NCBI GenBank assembly: GCA_964413535.1
Contig: CAYPTB010000055.1
Coordinates: 62,001 to 126,000, forward strand
Reading direction: 5' to 3'
DNA from: CAYPTB01 sp964413535
GTDB taxonomy: Bacteria; Planctomycetota; UBA1135; GCA-002686595
DNA length: 64,000 bases
The notes below the pieces were generated by a model that worked only from the letters and a program-made list of their open reading frames with translations, searched no databases and was not told where the DNA came from. A program made the position numbers and the translations under genes. Positions 50,415 through 60,066 of this stretch are shown piece by piece. How positions within the stretch are numbered: the first letter of the stretch is position 1; the number at the start of each line of letters is the position of its first letter.

Positions 50415-53152
50415 CAGCGCCGCTCCTTCGCGCCCGTCGAGCCGTCCTGCGCCGGCGACTCGGCGCCGCCGGCGCGGCGCACGCGGATCGGGCTCGTCCA
50501 GGCGAGGTCGCCGTTCGTCCACGCGACGCGCGCGTAGAAGCTCGCGCCCTCGTCGGCGCTCACGTGGAAGGGGACCGAGTCGACGTCGCCCAGCGGGGGA
50601 CCCTGGCGCCAGACGAGGCACGCGAGATCGCCGGAATCGATCCTCCGCGAGCGGCCGGGCGCGAGCTCGGCGCGCGGCAGCCGAACCTCGCGATCCGCGT
50701 GCGAGAGGACCAGCGCACCGCCCGCCGCATCGTCCCATTCCACGGCGATCCACGCTTCCTCGACCGCGAGCCCGCTGCGCGCGAGCGAGGCGCTGCGCTC
50801 GCCGGTGCGAGCGATGGAGAGCTCGACCTCACCCTCGCGCCGCAGACCCAGGTCGGCCAGGGTTCCGCCCTCGATCGCGAGCGCGAGCTCGGCGCCCGAG
50901 CGGAAGAGTCCCTCGCGCAGCGTGAGCACGAAGACCTCGCGCGGGCCGGCGCCTCCCTTGTGCTCCAACGTCTCGCCGTCGCGCACGAGCTCGACGTAGG
51001 CGACGTCGCGCGCGGCGTCGCCGAGGAGCTCGACTCGGAACGTGTCCGCATCGGGTCCCGGATCGCCCGCCTCGCCCAACGCGAGCGCGCCGAGCCGCGC
51101 GGAGATCGCGCGCGCGGCGGGTGTCGCGCTGGAGAGGGCGAAGGTGCGCCGCGCGCGCAGGGCGGCGAACAGCGCGTCGCGCGAGAGCTCCCCCGCGTAG
51201 ACTCCTGCGTACGCCGCGCGCGACGCGACGTGGTCGGACGAGGCCACGAGTCCGAAGTGCGCGCCGCCCGCCAGTCCGCGCGCGAGCGACGTCTCGTCCT
51301 CCACGCCGTCCTCGGCTTCGTAGGGCAGTCCGGCGCCTTCGTACGCGCCGCGCGTGCCCTGGAAGACCTCGAACAGCCGCGTGCGGTCCTCGACGTGCTC
51401 CGACCAGTCGAACGACGTGCGACCGATGCTCATCATGTGCGGGATCGAGATCACGTGCTCCGGCGGCACCGGAGCGAAAGCGGGCGGCGGCCGCTTCCAG
51501 ACGCCCGGATCGAACGGGACCTCTCCCGGGACGAGGTAGATGTCGTTGTAGTGACCGCGGCGTACGCGCTCGACGCCGGCGAAGACGACCAGGCGACCGG
51601 GGGAGTCGTAACGCACGACGTCGCGCATCGAGCGCCACCACGACCAGGCGTGCATGTGCTGGTAGTGATCGGTCACGGCCACGAAGTCGAGCCGCCCGGG
51701 ACCACGCGCGTAGCGGTAGGTGTCCTCGAGCGTGCCGTCCTGCGCGCCGGAGCAGCGCGAGAGATGCGTGTGCCGGTGGAGGTCGCCGAAGAATGGCCGC
51801 GTGTGCTCCACCGTCGTCTCGACCGCGAGCGGCGGACTGCTCCGCAGCGGCGGCGGCGCGCCCGCGAGCTCGGGGAAACCGTGCGGCGCCGCGAGCCGCA
51901 AGAGCCCCACGCGCCACTCGCCCTCGATCGGATCGCTCCACTCGCGCACCTTCGCGAACGCGCTGCGGCGCGCGTCGGTCGCGAAGACCATCCAGACCGA
52001 GCCGTCGGGCGCCCGCGCGAGGTCGTGCTCCGGGCCACCGTTCCCGTCCGTCGGCTCGAGCACCTCCTCCGTGGCGTCGCCGCCGTCGAAGCGCACGGTC
52101 GACGTGAGCCAGGTCGTGAAGAGGTGGTCCTTCTTCACGTCGGCGCGCTCGGGCGAGCGATAGGTGACGAGAAGTCCCTCACGGCCCGCCACGGGACGCG
52201 GGAACTCGCGGCGCTTCACGCGGCGCGGGAGCGGCGCGAGGTGCTTGAGCTCGTCGCCCGCGAGACGCGCGAGACGGAGCTCGCGCGCTCCGCGCAACCC
52301 GCCGCCCTCGCCGAACGCCGCGGCCGCTTCCCACGCGATCCACACGGCGCCGTCCTCGCCCACGGCGAGCTCGGACTGCGCTTGGTGGTCCGGTCCCGAC
52401 GCGATCCTACGCTCCGGGCCCGCGACTCCGTCACGCACCGCACGGTAGGCGGCGTCGAAGCTCCCGCCGTCGAAGACGTCGTAGACGAGATGCACGGCGC
52501 CGTCGGTTCCCGCCGCGAGACGCGGCCGCCATTCGTCGAATGACGTCGTCGCGACGGGCTCGGGCGCGCTCCAACGATCCTCGCCGTAGCGCGCGAGGAA
52601 GACGTCGTAGCTCGGACCGTTCGAGCCCTGGAAGGCGAGCAGGAGCCCGTCCGTGGAGGTCGCGAGACTCGGCGCGAGCGGCGTGCCCCCGGACGAAAGC
52701 GGCGGTACGCGCTCGAGCTCCCCCGCACGCACGCTGTCGCCGTCGAGCGCGAGCGTGCGTCCGAGGAGACCGCGCGCGCCGTCGCCGCCGCACTCGAGCA
52801 CGCAGTAGACGCCGTCGCGATGGGGCGCGAGCGCGAGTCCCGCGGGAAGCTCCAGGTCCTCCTCGAAGACGAAGCGCGCGAGCACCCTCCCGTTCGACAC
52901 GCAGGCGCCCTCGACGCGACCCTCGCGGCGCTCGCCGCCACGCACCGGACGCTTGCCGGCGTCAATGGCGATCCACAGCGCCCACAGTCGACCCGCCGCG
53001 TCGACGGCGCACACGGGCTCCGCCGCCGAACGACCCCGCGCCGAGAGCCACACGACGTCGTCGCGCCGCGCGCCGCTCGCGAGCGCGCCCGCGGCGAGCA
53101 GGCCGCCGAGCGCGAGGACCACGATCGAGGTCGAACGCGACACGCGACGCAT
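50414..53152 (-). CDS. Secreted propeller-PHP metallohydrolase-like protein, operon copy 3
   Basis: 912 residues from ATG 53152, 1 nt after the copy 2 stop. A signal peptide (VVLALGGLLAAGALA) is followed by a 400-residue beta-propeller-like part with repeats such as VDAAGRLWALWIAID and VGEDGAVWIAWEAA. A PHP domain begins at RPFFGDLHRHTHLSRC (about residue 453), with VTDHYQHMHAWSWWRSM, ISIPHMMSIG and LVASSDHVA providing the His/Asp metal ligands. The C-terminal beta domain ends YARVAWTNGDLAWTSPIRV. This matches DUF3604-type PHP proteins, whose substrates are unknown. Signal and operon place it outside the cytoplasm, with the sulfatase-fold lipoprotein next. Confidence 0.82.
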   Translation of the reverse strand: MRRVSRSTSIVVLALGGLLAAGALASGARRDDVVWLSARGRSAAEPVCAVDAAGRLWALWIAIDAGKRPVRGGERREGRVEGACVSNGRVLARFVFEEDLELPAGLALAPHRDGVYCVLECGGDGARGLLGRTLALDGDSVRAGELERVPPLSSGGTPLAPSLATSTDGLLLAFQGSNGPSYDVFLARYGEDRWSAPEPVATTSFDEWRPRLAAGTDGAVHLVYDVFDGGSFDAAYRAVRDGVAGPERRIASGPDHQAQSELAVGEDGAVWIAWEAAAAFGEGGGLRGARELRLARLAGDELKHLAPLPRRVKRREFPRPVAGREGLLVTYRSPERADVKKDHLFTTWLTSTVRFDGGDATEEVLEPTDGNGGPEHDLARAPDGSVWMVFATDARRSAFAKVREWSDPIEGEWRVGLLRLAAPHGFPELAGAPPPLRSSPPLAVETTVEHTRPFFGDLHRHTHLSRCSGAQDGTLEDTYRYARGPGRLDFVAVTDHYQHMHAWSWWRSMRDVVRYDSPGRLVVFAGVERVRRGHYNDIYLVPGEVPFDPGVWKRPPPAFAPVPPEHVISIPHMMSIGRTSFDWSEHVEDRTRLFEVFQGTRGAYEGAGLPYEAEDGVEDETSLARGLAGGAHFGLVASSDHVASRAAYAGVYAGELSRDALFAALRARRTFALSSATPAARAISARLGALALGEAGDPGPDADTFRVELLGDAARDVAYVELVRDGETLEHKGGAGPREVFVLTLREGLFRSGAELALAIEGGTLADLGLRREGEVELSIARTGERSASLARSGLAVEEAWIAVEWDDAAGGALVLSHADREVRLPRAELAPGRSRRIDSGDLACLVWRQGPPLGDVDSVPFHVSADEGASFYARVAWTNGDLAWTSPIRVRRAGGAESPAQDGSTGAKERR

Positions 53153-53153
53153 G

Positions 53154-55937
53154 CTACTCGAAGGCCAGGACGCGGATCGGGCTCGTCCAGGCGACGTTGC
53201 CGTCCGTGAACGCGACGCGCGCGTAGTACGCATCGCCGGGAGCGCGCTCGGGATCCTCGAAGCGGAACGCGCGGGCGTCGCCGAGCGCGCTCCCGGCGGC
53301 GTCCACCGGCCGGGGCGCGTCACCCAGGGGCGAGCCGAGCCGCCACACCGATTCGCTCGGGAAGCGCTCGAGGCCGCGCGTGGCGCGCCCCGGCGCGAGC
53401 GCGGCGAGATCCACGCGCTCGCTGGCGTCGGCTCCCTCGTGGGCGAGCTCGAGGGCGAGCTCGAGGGCGAACGAGCCGGCGGACGAATCGCGCTCGAGCT
53501 CGAGCACGACGTCGACGAACGCGATCCCGCGCGCGACGCGCGCCACACCTCCCCCGAACGAGAGCCGTGCGGCGGAGAGCCCGCGCTGGCGCAGGCGCGC
53601 GCCGACGATCGACGCGCCCTCGGCGCGCAGCGCGAGGCTCTCGCCGGGCCCGTCGGGGCGGTAGCTCCACGACGAGACGACGACGAGCTCGCGCGCGCTG
53701 CCGCCGTCCCGGCGCGCGACGGTCGCGCCGTTCTTCACGAGCTCGACCGTAGCGACGGACGCGCCGCGCGCGCGCACCGCGAGCTCGAAGGGCGCGTCCG
53801 CTGCGGCGGTCCCGGCTTCGCCCATGCGCAGGCGGCCGACGCGCGCGTCCAGGGCGACGCGGTCGCTCGCGGCGAAGGCGCGCCGCGCTCGCAGCGCGGC
53901 GAAGATCGCTTCGCGCGAGAGCTCGTCCGCCTGGACGCCGGCGTAGGCCGTGGAGCTCGCGCGGTGGTCGGAGGAGGCGATCAGCCCGAAGTGCAGGCCG
54001 CGCGCGATCCCGTTCGCGAGCGAGGAGTCGTCGAACGCGCGGTTCTGCGCCTCGTACGGGAGCCCGGGACCCTCGAACGAGCCGCGCAATCCCTGGTAGA
54101 CCTCCACCAGGCGGTGGAAGTCGGGCGCGAACTCCTCCCACGGGAACGGCGCGCCCTCCATGCCCATCATGTGCGGGATCGCGAGCGTGTGCTCGGCGGG
54201 GATCGCGCCCGGCTCCGCGGGAGCTCGGTGGAAGACGGGGATGTCGAGGGGCACCTCGCTCGGGTCGAGGTAGACCTCGTTCACGTGCGCGCGCGTGCGC
54301 AAGGCGCGTTCGATGCCGGCGAAGGTCACGAGACTCCCGGGCGCGTGGAAGCGCTCGACGTCGCGCAGCGAGCTCCACCAGCTCCACGGCGTCAGGTGCT
54401 GGTAGTGGTCGTTGATGGAGACGAAGTCGAGCCCGCCGGGACCGCGCGCGTAGCGGTAGGCGTCGAGGCGCGTGCCGTCCATCGAGCCCTGACAGCGCGA
54501 GAGCTGCGTGTGGCGGTGCAGGTCGCCGAAGAAGGGCCGCGGCCCTTCTTCGGCGTTCCGCGCCATCGGGCCGGCCTCGGTCGTGCCGCTCGTGACGCGC
54601 GACGACGCTCCGTCCGCTTCGGCCGCGAGCGGTGGGAACGCCGTCGGCGCGGAGAGCTCGATCCGCCCCACGCGCCAGCGCCCCTCGAGCGGCTCCTGGA
54701 ACGCGCCGGGCTTCGGTCGCCGGCGCGTGCGCAAGTCGGCGGAGAAGAAGCACGACACGCTCCCGTCGGCCTGCGCAGCGAGCAGAACTTCGGTCCCGTC
54801 GTTGTCGCCGTCCGTGTCGACGAGGCGGGTCGAGCGCACTTCGCCGGAGCTCCCGAACGCGATCGCGTTCGTGAACCACGCCGCATAGAAGGCCGCGTAC
54901 TGCTCCGCTCCCGCGGGCGGCCAGGTCGCTCCCGGCGCGCGCCCCGTCACGACGAGTCCGCGCTCGCCGCAGGCGAGCCGCGGGAAATCGGCGCGCACGG
55001 GCTCGATCTCGGCCCGCCGCACGCGACCCGATTCGATGCAGGCCAGCGCGAGCGTGCGCTCCGCGCGCAGCCCGCCCGTCTCGCCGAACTGGGGCGCCTC
55101 CTCCCACGCGATCCAGGCGCGACCCGCGCGGTCGAGCGCGACGTCGGGCAAGCCCTGGTACGCCGGACCAAAGGCCACGTCGATGGCGAGCGTCGCGGTC
55201 CCGCGCTCGAGCTCGAGGTAACGCACGTCGAAGCTCTCGCCGTCGAACGCGTCGTAGACGACAGAGACGCGCCCGTCGCCTGCGCTCGCGACGCGCGGTC
55301 GCCACACGTCCTCGGCTCCCGCGGCGATCGAGCGCGCGCCGGACCACGTCCCGTCGGGCTCGCGCCGCCGCCAGACGAGGTCGTAGCTCTCACCGACCAG
55401 CGCTTGGTGCACCACCTCGAGCGCGCCGCCGCCCGGCGCGGCGAGCGCGGGCAGGAGCGCGCGGCCCTCCGCGATGCACTCGAGCGGACCGAGCTCGACG
55501 CCTCCCTCCGCGCGCGGCGCGAGGGTGCGTCCGAAGATGCCGCGCTCCAAGACCCCGCTCGAGGCGCGGCGAACGGCTTCGAAGGCGAGGTAGGCGCCGT
55601 CTTCGAACGCGACGAGCGCGGGTGCGGCGGGCAGCTCGAGATCGTCGTCTACGGCGACGAACGAGCCCTCGAGGAAACCCGCGACCAAACGGGGAGCAGC
55701 AGCCGCCCCGAACTCGAGCCACGCGCCAAAGGTGCGACCGATCGCGTCGACGGCGACCGCGGGCTCGACGCACACCGACTCGTTCGGTGTGAGCCACAGG
55801 GTCGCCGAGGTCGTCGGCGCGGAGGGATCGTCGCTGCAAGTCGCGGACAAGCCCGCGACGAACAGTGCGACGAAGGCCAGCGGCGTGCCGACCCTCCCGG
55901 CGCGCGCAGCGACGGTGTGGCGCGCCTGCGGGCTCAC
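53154..55937 (-). CDS. Secreted propeller-PHP lipoprotein, operon copy 2
   Basis: 927 residues from ATG 55937, overlapping the copy 1 stop (ATGA). The signal peptide LAFVALFVAGLSATC has a lipobox Cys. The propeller-like region has VDAIGRTFGAWLEFG and LDRAGRAWIAWEEAPQFGETGG, the latter nearly shared with copy 1. The PHP domain starts RPFFGDLHRHTQLSRCQGSMD at about residue 469, followed by SINDHYQHLTPWSWWSSL (Asn-Asp-His where the others have Thr-Asp-His), LAIPHMMGME and LIASSDHRAS. The C-terminal ...YYARVAFTDGNVAWTSPIRV is conserved. A perfect 30-nt palindrome lies at the start of the PHP domain. Its function is unknown beyond metal-dependent hydrolase prediction. Confidence 0.83.
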   Translation of the reverse strand: MSPQARHTVAARAGRVGTPLAFVALFVAGLSATCSDDPSAPTTSATLWLTPNESVCVEPAVAVDAIGRTFGAWLEFGAAAAPRLVAGFLEGSFVAVDDDLELPAAPALVAFEDGAYLAFEAVRRASSGVLERGIFGRTLAPRAEGGVELGPLECIAEGRALLPALAAPGGGALEVVHQALVGESYDLVWRRREPDGTWSGARSIAAGAEDVWRPRVASAGDGRVSVVYDAFDGESFDVRYLELERGTATLAIDVAFGPAYQGLPDVALDRAGRAWIAWEEAPQFGETGGLRAERTLALACIESGRVRRAEIEPVRADFPRLACGERGLVVTGRAPGATWPPAGAEQYAAFYAAWFTNAIAFGSSGEVRSTRLVDTDGDNDGTEVLLAAQADGSVSCFFSADLRTRRRPKPGAFQEPLEGRWRVGRIELSAPTAFPPLAAEADGASSRVTSGTTEAGPMARNAEEGPRPFFGDLHRHTQLSRCQGSMDGTRLDAYRYARGPGGLDFVSINDHYQHLTPWSWWSSLRDVERFHAPGSLVTFAGIERALRTRAHVNEVYLDPSEVPLDIPVFHRAPAEPGAIPAEHTLAIPHMMGMEGAPFPWEEFAPDFHRLVEVYQGLRGSFEGPGLPYEAQNRAFDDSSLANGIARGLHFGLIASSDHRASSTAYAGVQADELSREAIFAALRARRAFAASDRVALDARVGRLRMGEAGTAAADAPFELAVRARGASVATVELVKNGATVARRDGGSARELVVVSSWSYRPDGPGESLALRAEGASIVGARLRQRGLSAARLSFGGGVARVARGIAFVDVVLELERDSSAGSFALELALELAHEGADASERVDLAALAPGRATRGLERFPSESVWRLGSPLGDAPRPVDAAGSALGDARAFRFEDPERAPGDAYYARVAFTDGNVAWTSPIRVLAFE
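54525..54554. repeat. Perfect 30-bp palindrome inside the PHP domain coding sequence
   Basis: Positions 54525-54539 are the exact reverse complement of 54540-54554, with no loop. Read on the minus strand it encodes AEEGPRPFFG, directly before the DLHRHT metal motif. Copies 1 and 3 keep the PFFGDLHRHT residues but lack the upstream AEEGPR arm. Confidence 0.9.
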
Positions 55938-58825
55938 CGCAGGACCTCGGTCACGCGGATCGGACTCGACCAGGCGACGTTGCCGTCCTCGAAGAGGACT
56001 CGGACGTAGTAAACGTCGCCCGCCGTCATCTCGGGATCGACGTACTCCCGAGCGAGCTCGTCCTCCGCGAGCGACGGACCGATGCGCAGGAGTTGCTCGC
56101 GGTCGACGGGCGCGGGCAGGGCGCGCGAGCGGCCGCGCTCGACCTCGGCGAGCGTGACGCGCACGCTCTCCGAGCCGATGCCGAACTCGAGTGCGCCGAG
56201 CTCGGAGTCCTCGGCGGGATCAGCCGCGATCGCGAGGACGATGTCGAGCGGCTCGCGTCGCTTGGAGAAGGAGAGCTCGCCGTTCGCGAAGGCGAGCTCC
56301 GCCTCGTGCACGCCGCGACGGCGCACGCGGAAGGACTCGATGTGCGCCCCGCGGCCGGCGATGCGCATGGGCCGATCGGGATAGGGGCCGAAGCGGCGCG
56401 ACGTGAGCACGAAGAGCTCGCTCGCGCCCGCCCCGCACTCGTAGCGCCACGTCGCGCCGTTCTTGACGACGTCGAGGGCGGCGACGGGTGCCATGCCGCG
56501 CGCGTTCACGGCGAGCGCGGCCGAGACGCCGGCGGCGCCGACCTCGCCCATGCGCAGGGAGCCGAGCCGCAGGTCGACGCGGGCGAAGTCGGTGGTCGCG
56601 AAGCTCGCGCGCGCGCGCAGCGCGTCGAACAGCGCCTCGCGCGTGAGCTCCAGGGCGTAGACGCCGGCGAGGCCGGTCGAGCTCGAGCCGTGGTCGGAGG
56701 CTGCGACGAAACCGAAGTCGTGCCCGAGCCCGAGCCCGGTCGCCACGCTCGCGCGCGGCACGTCGAGATCGCTCGCGGCGAACGGCAGGCCGGGACCCTC
56801 GTAGGAACCGCGCGCACCCTGGAAGACCTCGAGCAGGGCGTGCGAGCCGCGCTGGAACCACTCCCAGCGCCACGGGCTCTCGCTGCGGCCCATCATGTGC
56901 GGAATGGAGAGGAAGCGCCGCGCGCCGGCGGGTCCGCGCGCGCCGGCTCTCTCGGGGAACGCGCTCCAGGCACCGACGTCGAAGGGAACGTCGCCGAGGT
57001 CGGCGTACACGTCGTTGCGGTGGCCGCGGTCCTTCGCGGCGCGCTCGACCGCGGCGAACGTCACGAGACGTCCGGGAGCGTCGAAGCGCGTGGCGTCGCG
57101 CAGGTTGCGCCACCACGACCAGGGACGCAGGTGTTGGAAGTGGTCGGTGACGGCGACGAAATCGAGTCGCCCGGGGCCGCGCGCGTAGCGATAGACGTCG
57201 AGCAGCGTGCCGTCGTACGCGCCCGCGCAGCGCGAGAGGCTCGTGTGGCGGTGCAGGTCGCCGAAGAACGGCGGCTTTGGCCCGCCTGCGGCGTTTCCGG
57301 TGGCGTCGTCGTTCGCGGCCGAAGGAGACGCGAGCGGTGCTCCATCGCGGACCGACCGGGGATCGCGTCGATCCTGCGCTCCCCCTGCTTCGAGTCCCTC
57401 CGCCAGCGGCTCCGTCGCCGGGAAACCATTCGTCGCGGGCAGCGTGAGGTGACCGACGCGCCAGCGGCCCTCGATGGGGGAGTCGAAGGGACTCGGACGC
57501 GGAACGGCGCGACTGCGCGCGTCGGCGGTCAGGACGGCGACCGTGCGGTCGGACTCGACGAGCAGCGTCTCCGTCGCCGGGTTGTCGCCCTCGGTCGCCG
57601 GGAGCTCGAGGAGCTCCGGCCGACCCTCCGCGTCGAAGACGAGCACGCGCGTCCAGAAGGTCGTGAAGAAGCGCGCCTGCGGATCGAGGTAGGCGCGGTC
57701 GCGCTGTTCTGCGGGACGCGGCGCGTCGTCCCCCGCCCGCGCGACGGCGAAGGGCGGACCGAGACCGCGGAACGTGACCAAGAGCCCCGCCCCGCTCGCC
57801 GCGACCTGCGGGAAGTCGCAGCGCGTTCCGGGCGGCGGCAACGAACTCGAGAGCGCACGTCTCACCAGGCCGTCCGCGACGCGCACGAGCGCGAGCGAGC
57901 GTCCGGCTCGCAGACCACCGAGCTCGCCGAACTGCGCCGCTTCCTCCCACGCGATCCACGCCGCGCCGCCATCCTCGAGGGCGATCGAAGGGAAACCCTG
58001 GTAGCCGGCGCCGGTCGCGAACGTGTGCGTCTCGGTCACGACGCCGTCCTGAAGGATCGCGTAGTGCACGTCGAAGCGACCGTCCGTATGGGCATCGTGC
58101 ACGACGTGCAGTCTGCCCGAGCGGTCGGCCGCGACGCGCGGCACCCAGTGGTCCTGCGCAGCGGCGGGCATCGCGTACAGCTCGCGCACCTCGCTCCAGC
58201 GGATCGCGCTCCCTCCGTCCTCGGTGCGCACGCGGTGAACGAGCTCCAGATCCCCCGCGGGTGAGGGGCGAACGTAGACGGCCTCGAGGACGCCCGGCCG
58301 GGTCTCGACCAGGCGCGGGAAGAGCGCGGGACCCTCGGCGATCGACTCGCGCTCGCCCACTTGGATGTGGCCGTCTCGCAGGGCGAGCACGCTGCCGGCG
58401 ATGCGCCGTTCCGCGCCGTCGAGTCGGCCTTCCTCCCAAGCGCAGTACACCCCGTTCGCGGCCGCCGCGAGCCGCGGTTCCGCGATCCACTCGCCGCTCA
58501 CGGCGAGCGCCACGCGCGCGAGCTCGCGCTCCGCCTGCGCGCACGCGACGACGAGCGCGAGGCCCGCTCCGGGGCGACCCTCGTCGAACCGGATCCAGGC
58601 GGTCCAGCGCCTTCCCGCGCGATCGACGGCGGCGTGCGGTTCGAGGCCGACGTCGTCGGGTGCGCTCGACCAGTGAATGCGGTCGGCGTCGTTCGCGACG
58701 GCTCGGCCCGGGGTGTTGCTCGGGTCGAGCGGACCACGCTCGGGCGCGCACGCGTTCGCGAGGATCCCTGCGCCGAGCGCGGACAGGGCGGCCAGCGCGG
58801 CGGAGGAAGGGGCGGATCTCTGCAA
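55934..58825 (-). CDS. Secreted propeller-PHP lipoprotein, operon copy 1
   Basis: About 963 residues from TTG 58825; this start puts a normal signal peptide (AALAALSALGAGILANAC, lipobox Cys) at the N-terminus. A TTG at 58936 would add 37 charged residues and is less likely. The propeller-like region contains VDRAGRRWTAWIRFDEG and LEDGGAAWIAWEEAAQFGELGG. The PHP domain starts PFFGDLHRHTSLSRCAGAYD (about residue 519), then VTDHFQHLRPWSWWRNL, LSIPHMMG, FVAASDHGSS. The C-terminal domain ends YYVRVLFEDGNVAWSSPIRV. It is the first gene of the four-gene leftward operon and diverges from the membrane gene at 59057. Confidence 0.82.
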   Translation of the reverse strand: MQRSAPSSAALAALSALGAGILANACAPERGPLDPSNTPGRAVANDADRIHWSSAPDDVGLEPHAAVDRAGRRWTAWIRFDEGRPGAGLALVVACAQAERELARVALAVSGEWIAEPRLAAAANGVYCAWEEGRLDGAERRIAGSVLALRDGHIQVGERESIAEGPALFPRLVETRPGVLEAVYVRPSPAGDLELVHRVRTEDGGSAIRWSEVRELYAMPAAAQDHWVPRVAADRSGRLHVVHDAHTDGRFDVHYAILQDGVVTETHTFATGAGYQGFPSIALEDGGAAWIAWEEAAQFGELGGLRAGRSLALVRVADGLVRRALSSSLPPPGTRCDFPQVAASGAGLLVTFRGLGPPFAVARAGDDAPRPAEQRDRAYLDPQARFFTTFWTRVLVFDAEGRPELLELPATEGDNPATETLLVESDRTVAVLTADARSRAVPRPSPFDSPIEGRWRVGHLTLPATNGFPATEPLAEGLEAGGAQDRRDPRSVRDGAPLASPSAANDDATGNAAGGPKPPFFGDLHRHTSLSRCAGAYDGTLLDVYRYARGPGRLDFVAVTDHFQHLRPWSWWRNLRDATRFDAPGRLVTFAAVERAAKDRGHRNDVYADLGDVPFDVGAWSAFPERAGARGPAGARRFLSIPHMMGRSESPWRWEWFQRGSHALLEVFQGARGSYEGPGLPFAASDLDVPRASVATGLGLGHDFGFVAASDHGSSSTGLAGVYALELTREALFDALRARASFATTDFARVDLRLGSLRMGEVGAAGVSAALAVNARGMAPVAALDVVKNGATWRYECGAGASELFVLTSRRFGPYPDRPMRIAGRGAHIESFRVRRRGVHEAELAFANGELSFSKRREPLDIVLAIAADPAEDSELGALEFGIGSESVRVTLAEVERGRSRALPAPVDREQLLRIGPSLAEDELAREYVDPEMTAGDVYYVRVLFEDGNVAWSSPIRVTEVLR

Positions 58826-59056
58826 AGGACCGGTCGCGGCGTCGCGGGCGGAGTCTACGCTCCACTCGCTTTCGATGTGAGCCGCCCACGGCTCACCCGC
58901 GAATCCGCGGCAGCGCGACCGCGAGCGCGCCGGCAACGGGCATCGGCGCGCGTCGGTCGGTAGTCTCTAGGTGCGCTTCCTCCCCGAAACGGCCCGGTCG
59001 CTCGCGCCGAGCCAAGGCGATGCGGCTCCCTCGAGAGATCGCGCCGAGAACCGTCG

Positions 59057-59872
59057 ATGGACCCTTCCGATCGGGAAAGCGAGCCGCTCTCGCGAACCAG
59101 TCCCCGACTCCGCTGGACGGAGCCGGAGGTGGCGTGGCCCATCGCCCTCGTCGCGGGGTTCCTCGGCGCCTACGTGGGCATTGCGATACCGGTGCCGGGA
59201 ATGGGGATGCTCGTCGCCGTGCTCGCGTTCGCACCGCTCTACCTCGTGCTCCAGAGACGCGGCAGGGTGCGGCTCGCCGCCGTCCTCGCCGCCGGTTGGA
59301 TCTTCGGCGTCGGCGCCGCGACCTGCGCGGCCGTGCTCGACTCGACCTTCTCGCGCGTGGCCGAGGTGGTGCCGGGGGCCTGGCGCTTCCGCGACGGGGA
59401 ACTCGCTCCGTGGCTCTCGGGCGGCACGGGCGTCGAGGGATCGGAGTGGACGCGAGCCCTGCGCAACGCGGGCATCCTCGCCGGGATCCTCGCCGTGGCG
59501 CGACCGAGCCGAGGGCTCTTGAGTCTGCTCGCGCTCGGCGGAGCGGCGACGGCGGTGGGGGCGGGGGTCGGTTGGTTCGTCGATCTCGCCCTGGAGCAGG
59601 GCGGCGAGCCCGCGCTCCTGGCTCTCATGGCCGTTCCGCCGCACTATGCCTTCCTCACCCTGGGAGCGGCGTTGCTCGCGACGGTGGTCGCCGACGCGCG
59701 TCCCCTCTTCGGTGGCGGACGAGCGGACGGTGTGCGCGAGTTCGATCCCCACCGGCGACAGCTGCTCGCAGCCGGGAGCGTGCTGGCGATCCTCGGGCTC
59801 GCCCTCGACCCGCTCCTTGCGGCCCGCTGGGGCGCATGGCTCGGTAGCACGATCGGGAACATCCGCTGGTAG
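59057..59872 (+). CDS. Polytopic membrane protein of unknown function
   Basis: 271 residues from ATG 59057. The hydrophilic N-terminus of about 25 residues is followed by roughly six helices: VAWPIALVAGFLGAYVG, GMLVAVLAFAPLYLVL, LAAVLAAGWIFGVGAATCAAVL, then a 60-residue external loop with WRFRDGELAPWLSGG, and further helices to the end (LAAGSVLAILGLALDPLL). I recognise no family. The divergent promoter region with the propeller-PHP operon is only about 230 nt. A hairpin 28 nt after the stop suggests a single-gene transcript. Confidence 0.75.
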   Translation: MDPSDRESEPLSRTSPRLRWTEPEVAWPIALVAGFLGAYVGIAIPVPGMGMLVAVLAFAPLYLVLQRRGRVRLAAVLAAGWIFGVGAATCAAVLDSTFSRVAEVVPGAWRFRDGELAPWLSGGTGVEGSEWTRALRNAGILAGILAVARPSRGLLSLLALGGAATAVGAGVGWFVDLALEQGGEPALLALMAVPPHYAFLTLGAALLATVVADARPLFGGGRADGVREFDPHRRQLLAAGSVLAILGLALDPLLAARWGAWLGSTIGNIRW

Positions 59873-59899
59873 GGGCGCCAGGCAGACAAGGCGGGTGGT

Positions 59900-59916
59900 C
59901 TCCCGAGTCTCGGGAG
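59900..59916 (+). terminator. Short stem-loop after the membrane protein gene
   Basis: CTCCCGA (59900-59906) pairs with TCGGGAG (59910-59916) over a 3-nt loop. There is no clear T run. Confidence 0.45.
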
Positions 59917-60066
59917 CTAGAATTCCGCGCTCCACGAGGACGGCGCGCGCCGCGAGCACGGGGGCATCCCGGCCCGGCGGCGTCCGAGAGTCACGACGCG
60001 CTCCCAGTTGGAACGCCTCGCGCACCCTACCGAACCGCCCGCGGAGTCGAGACCGGCCCTTTCGCG

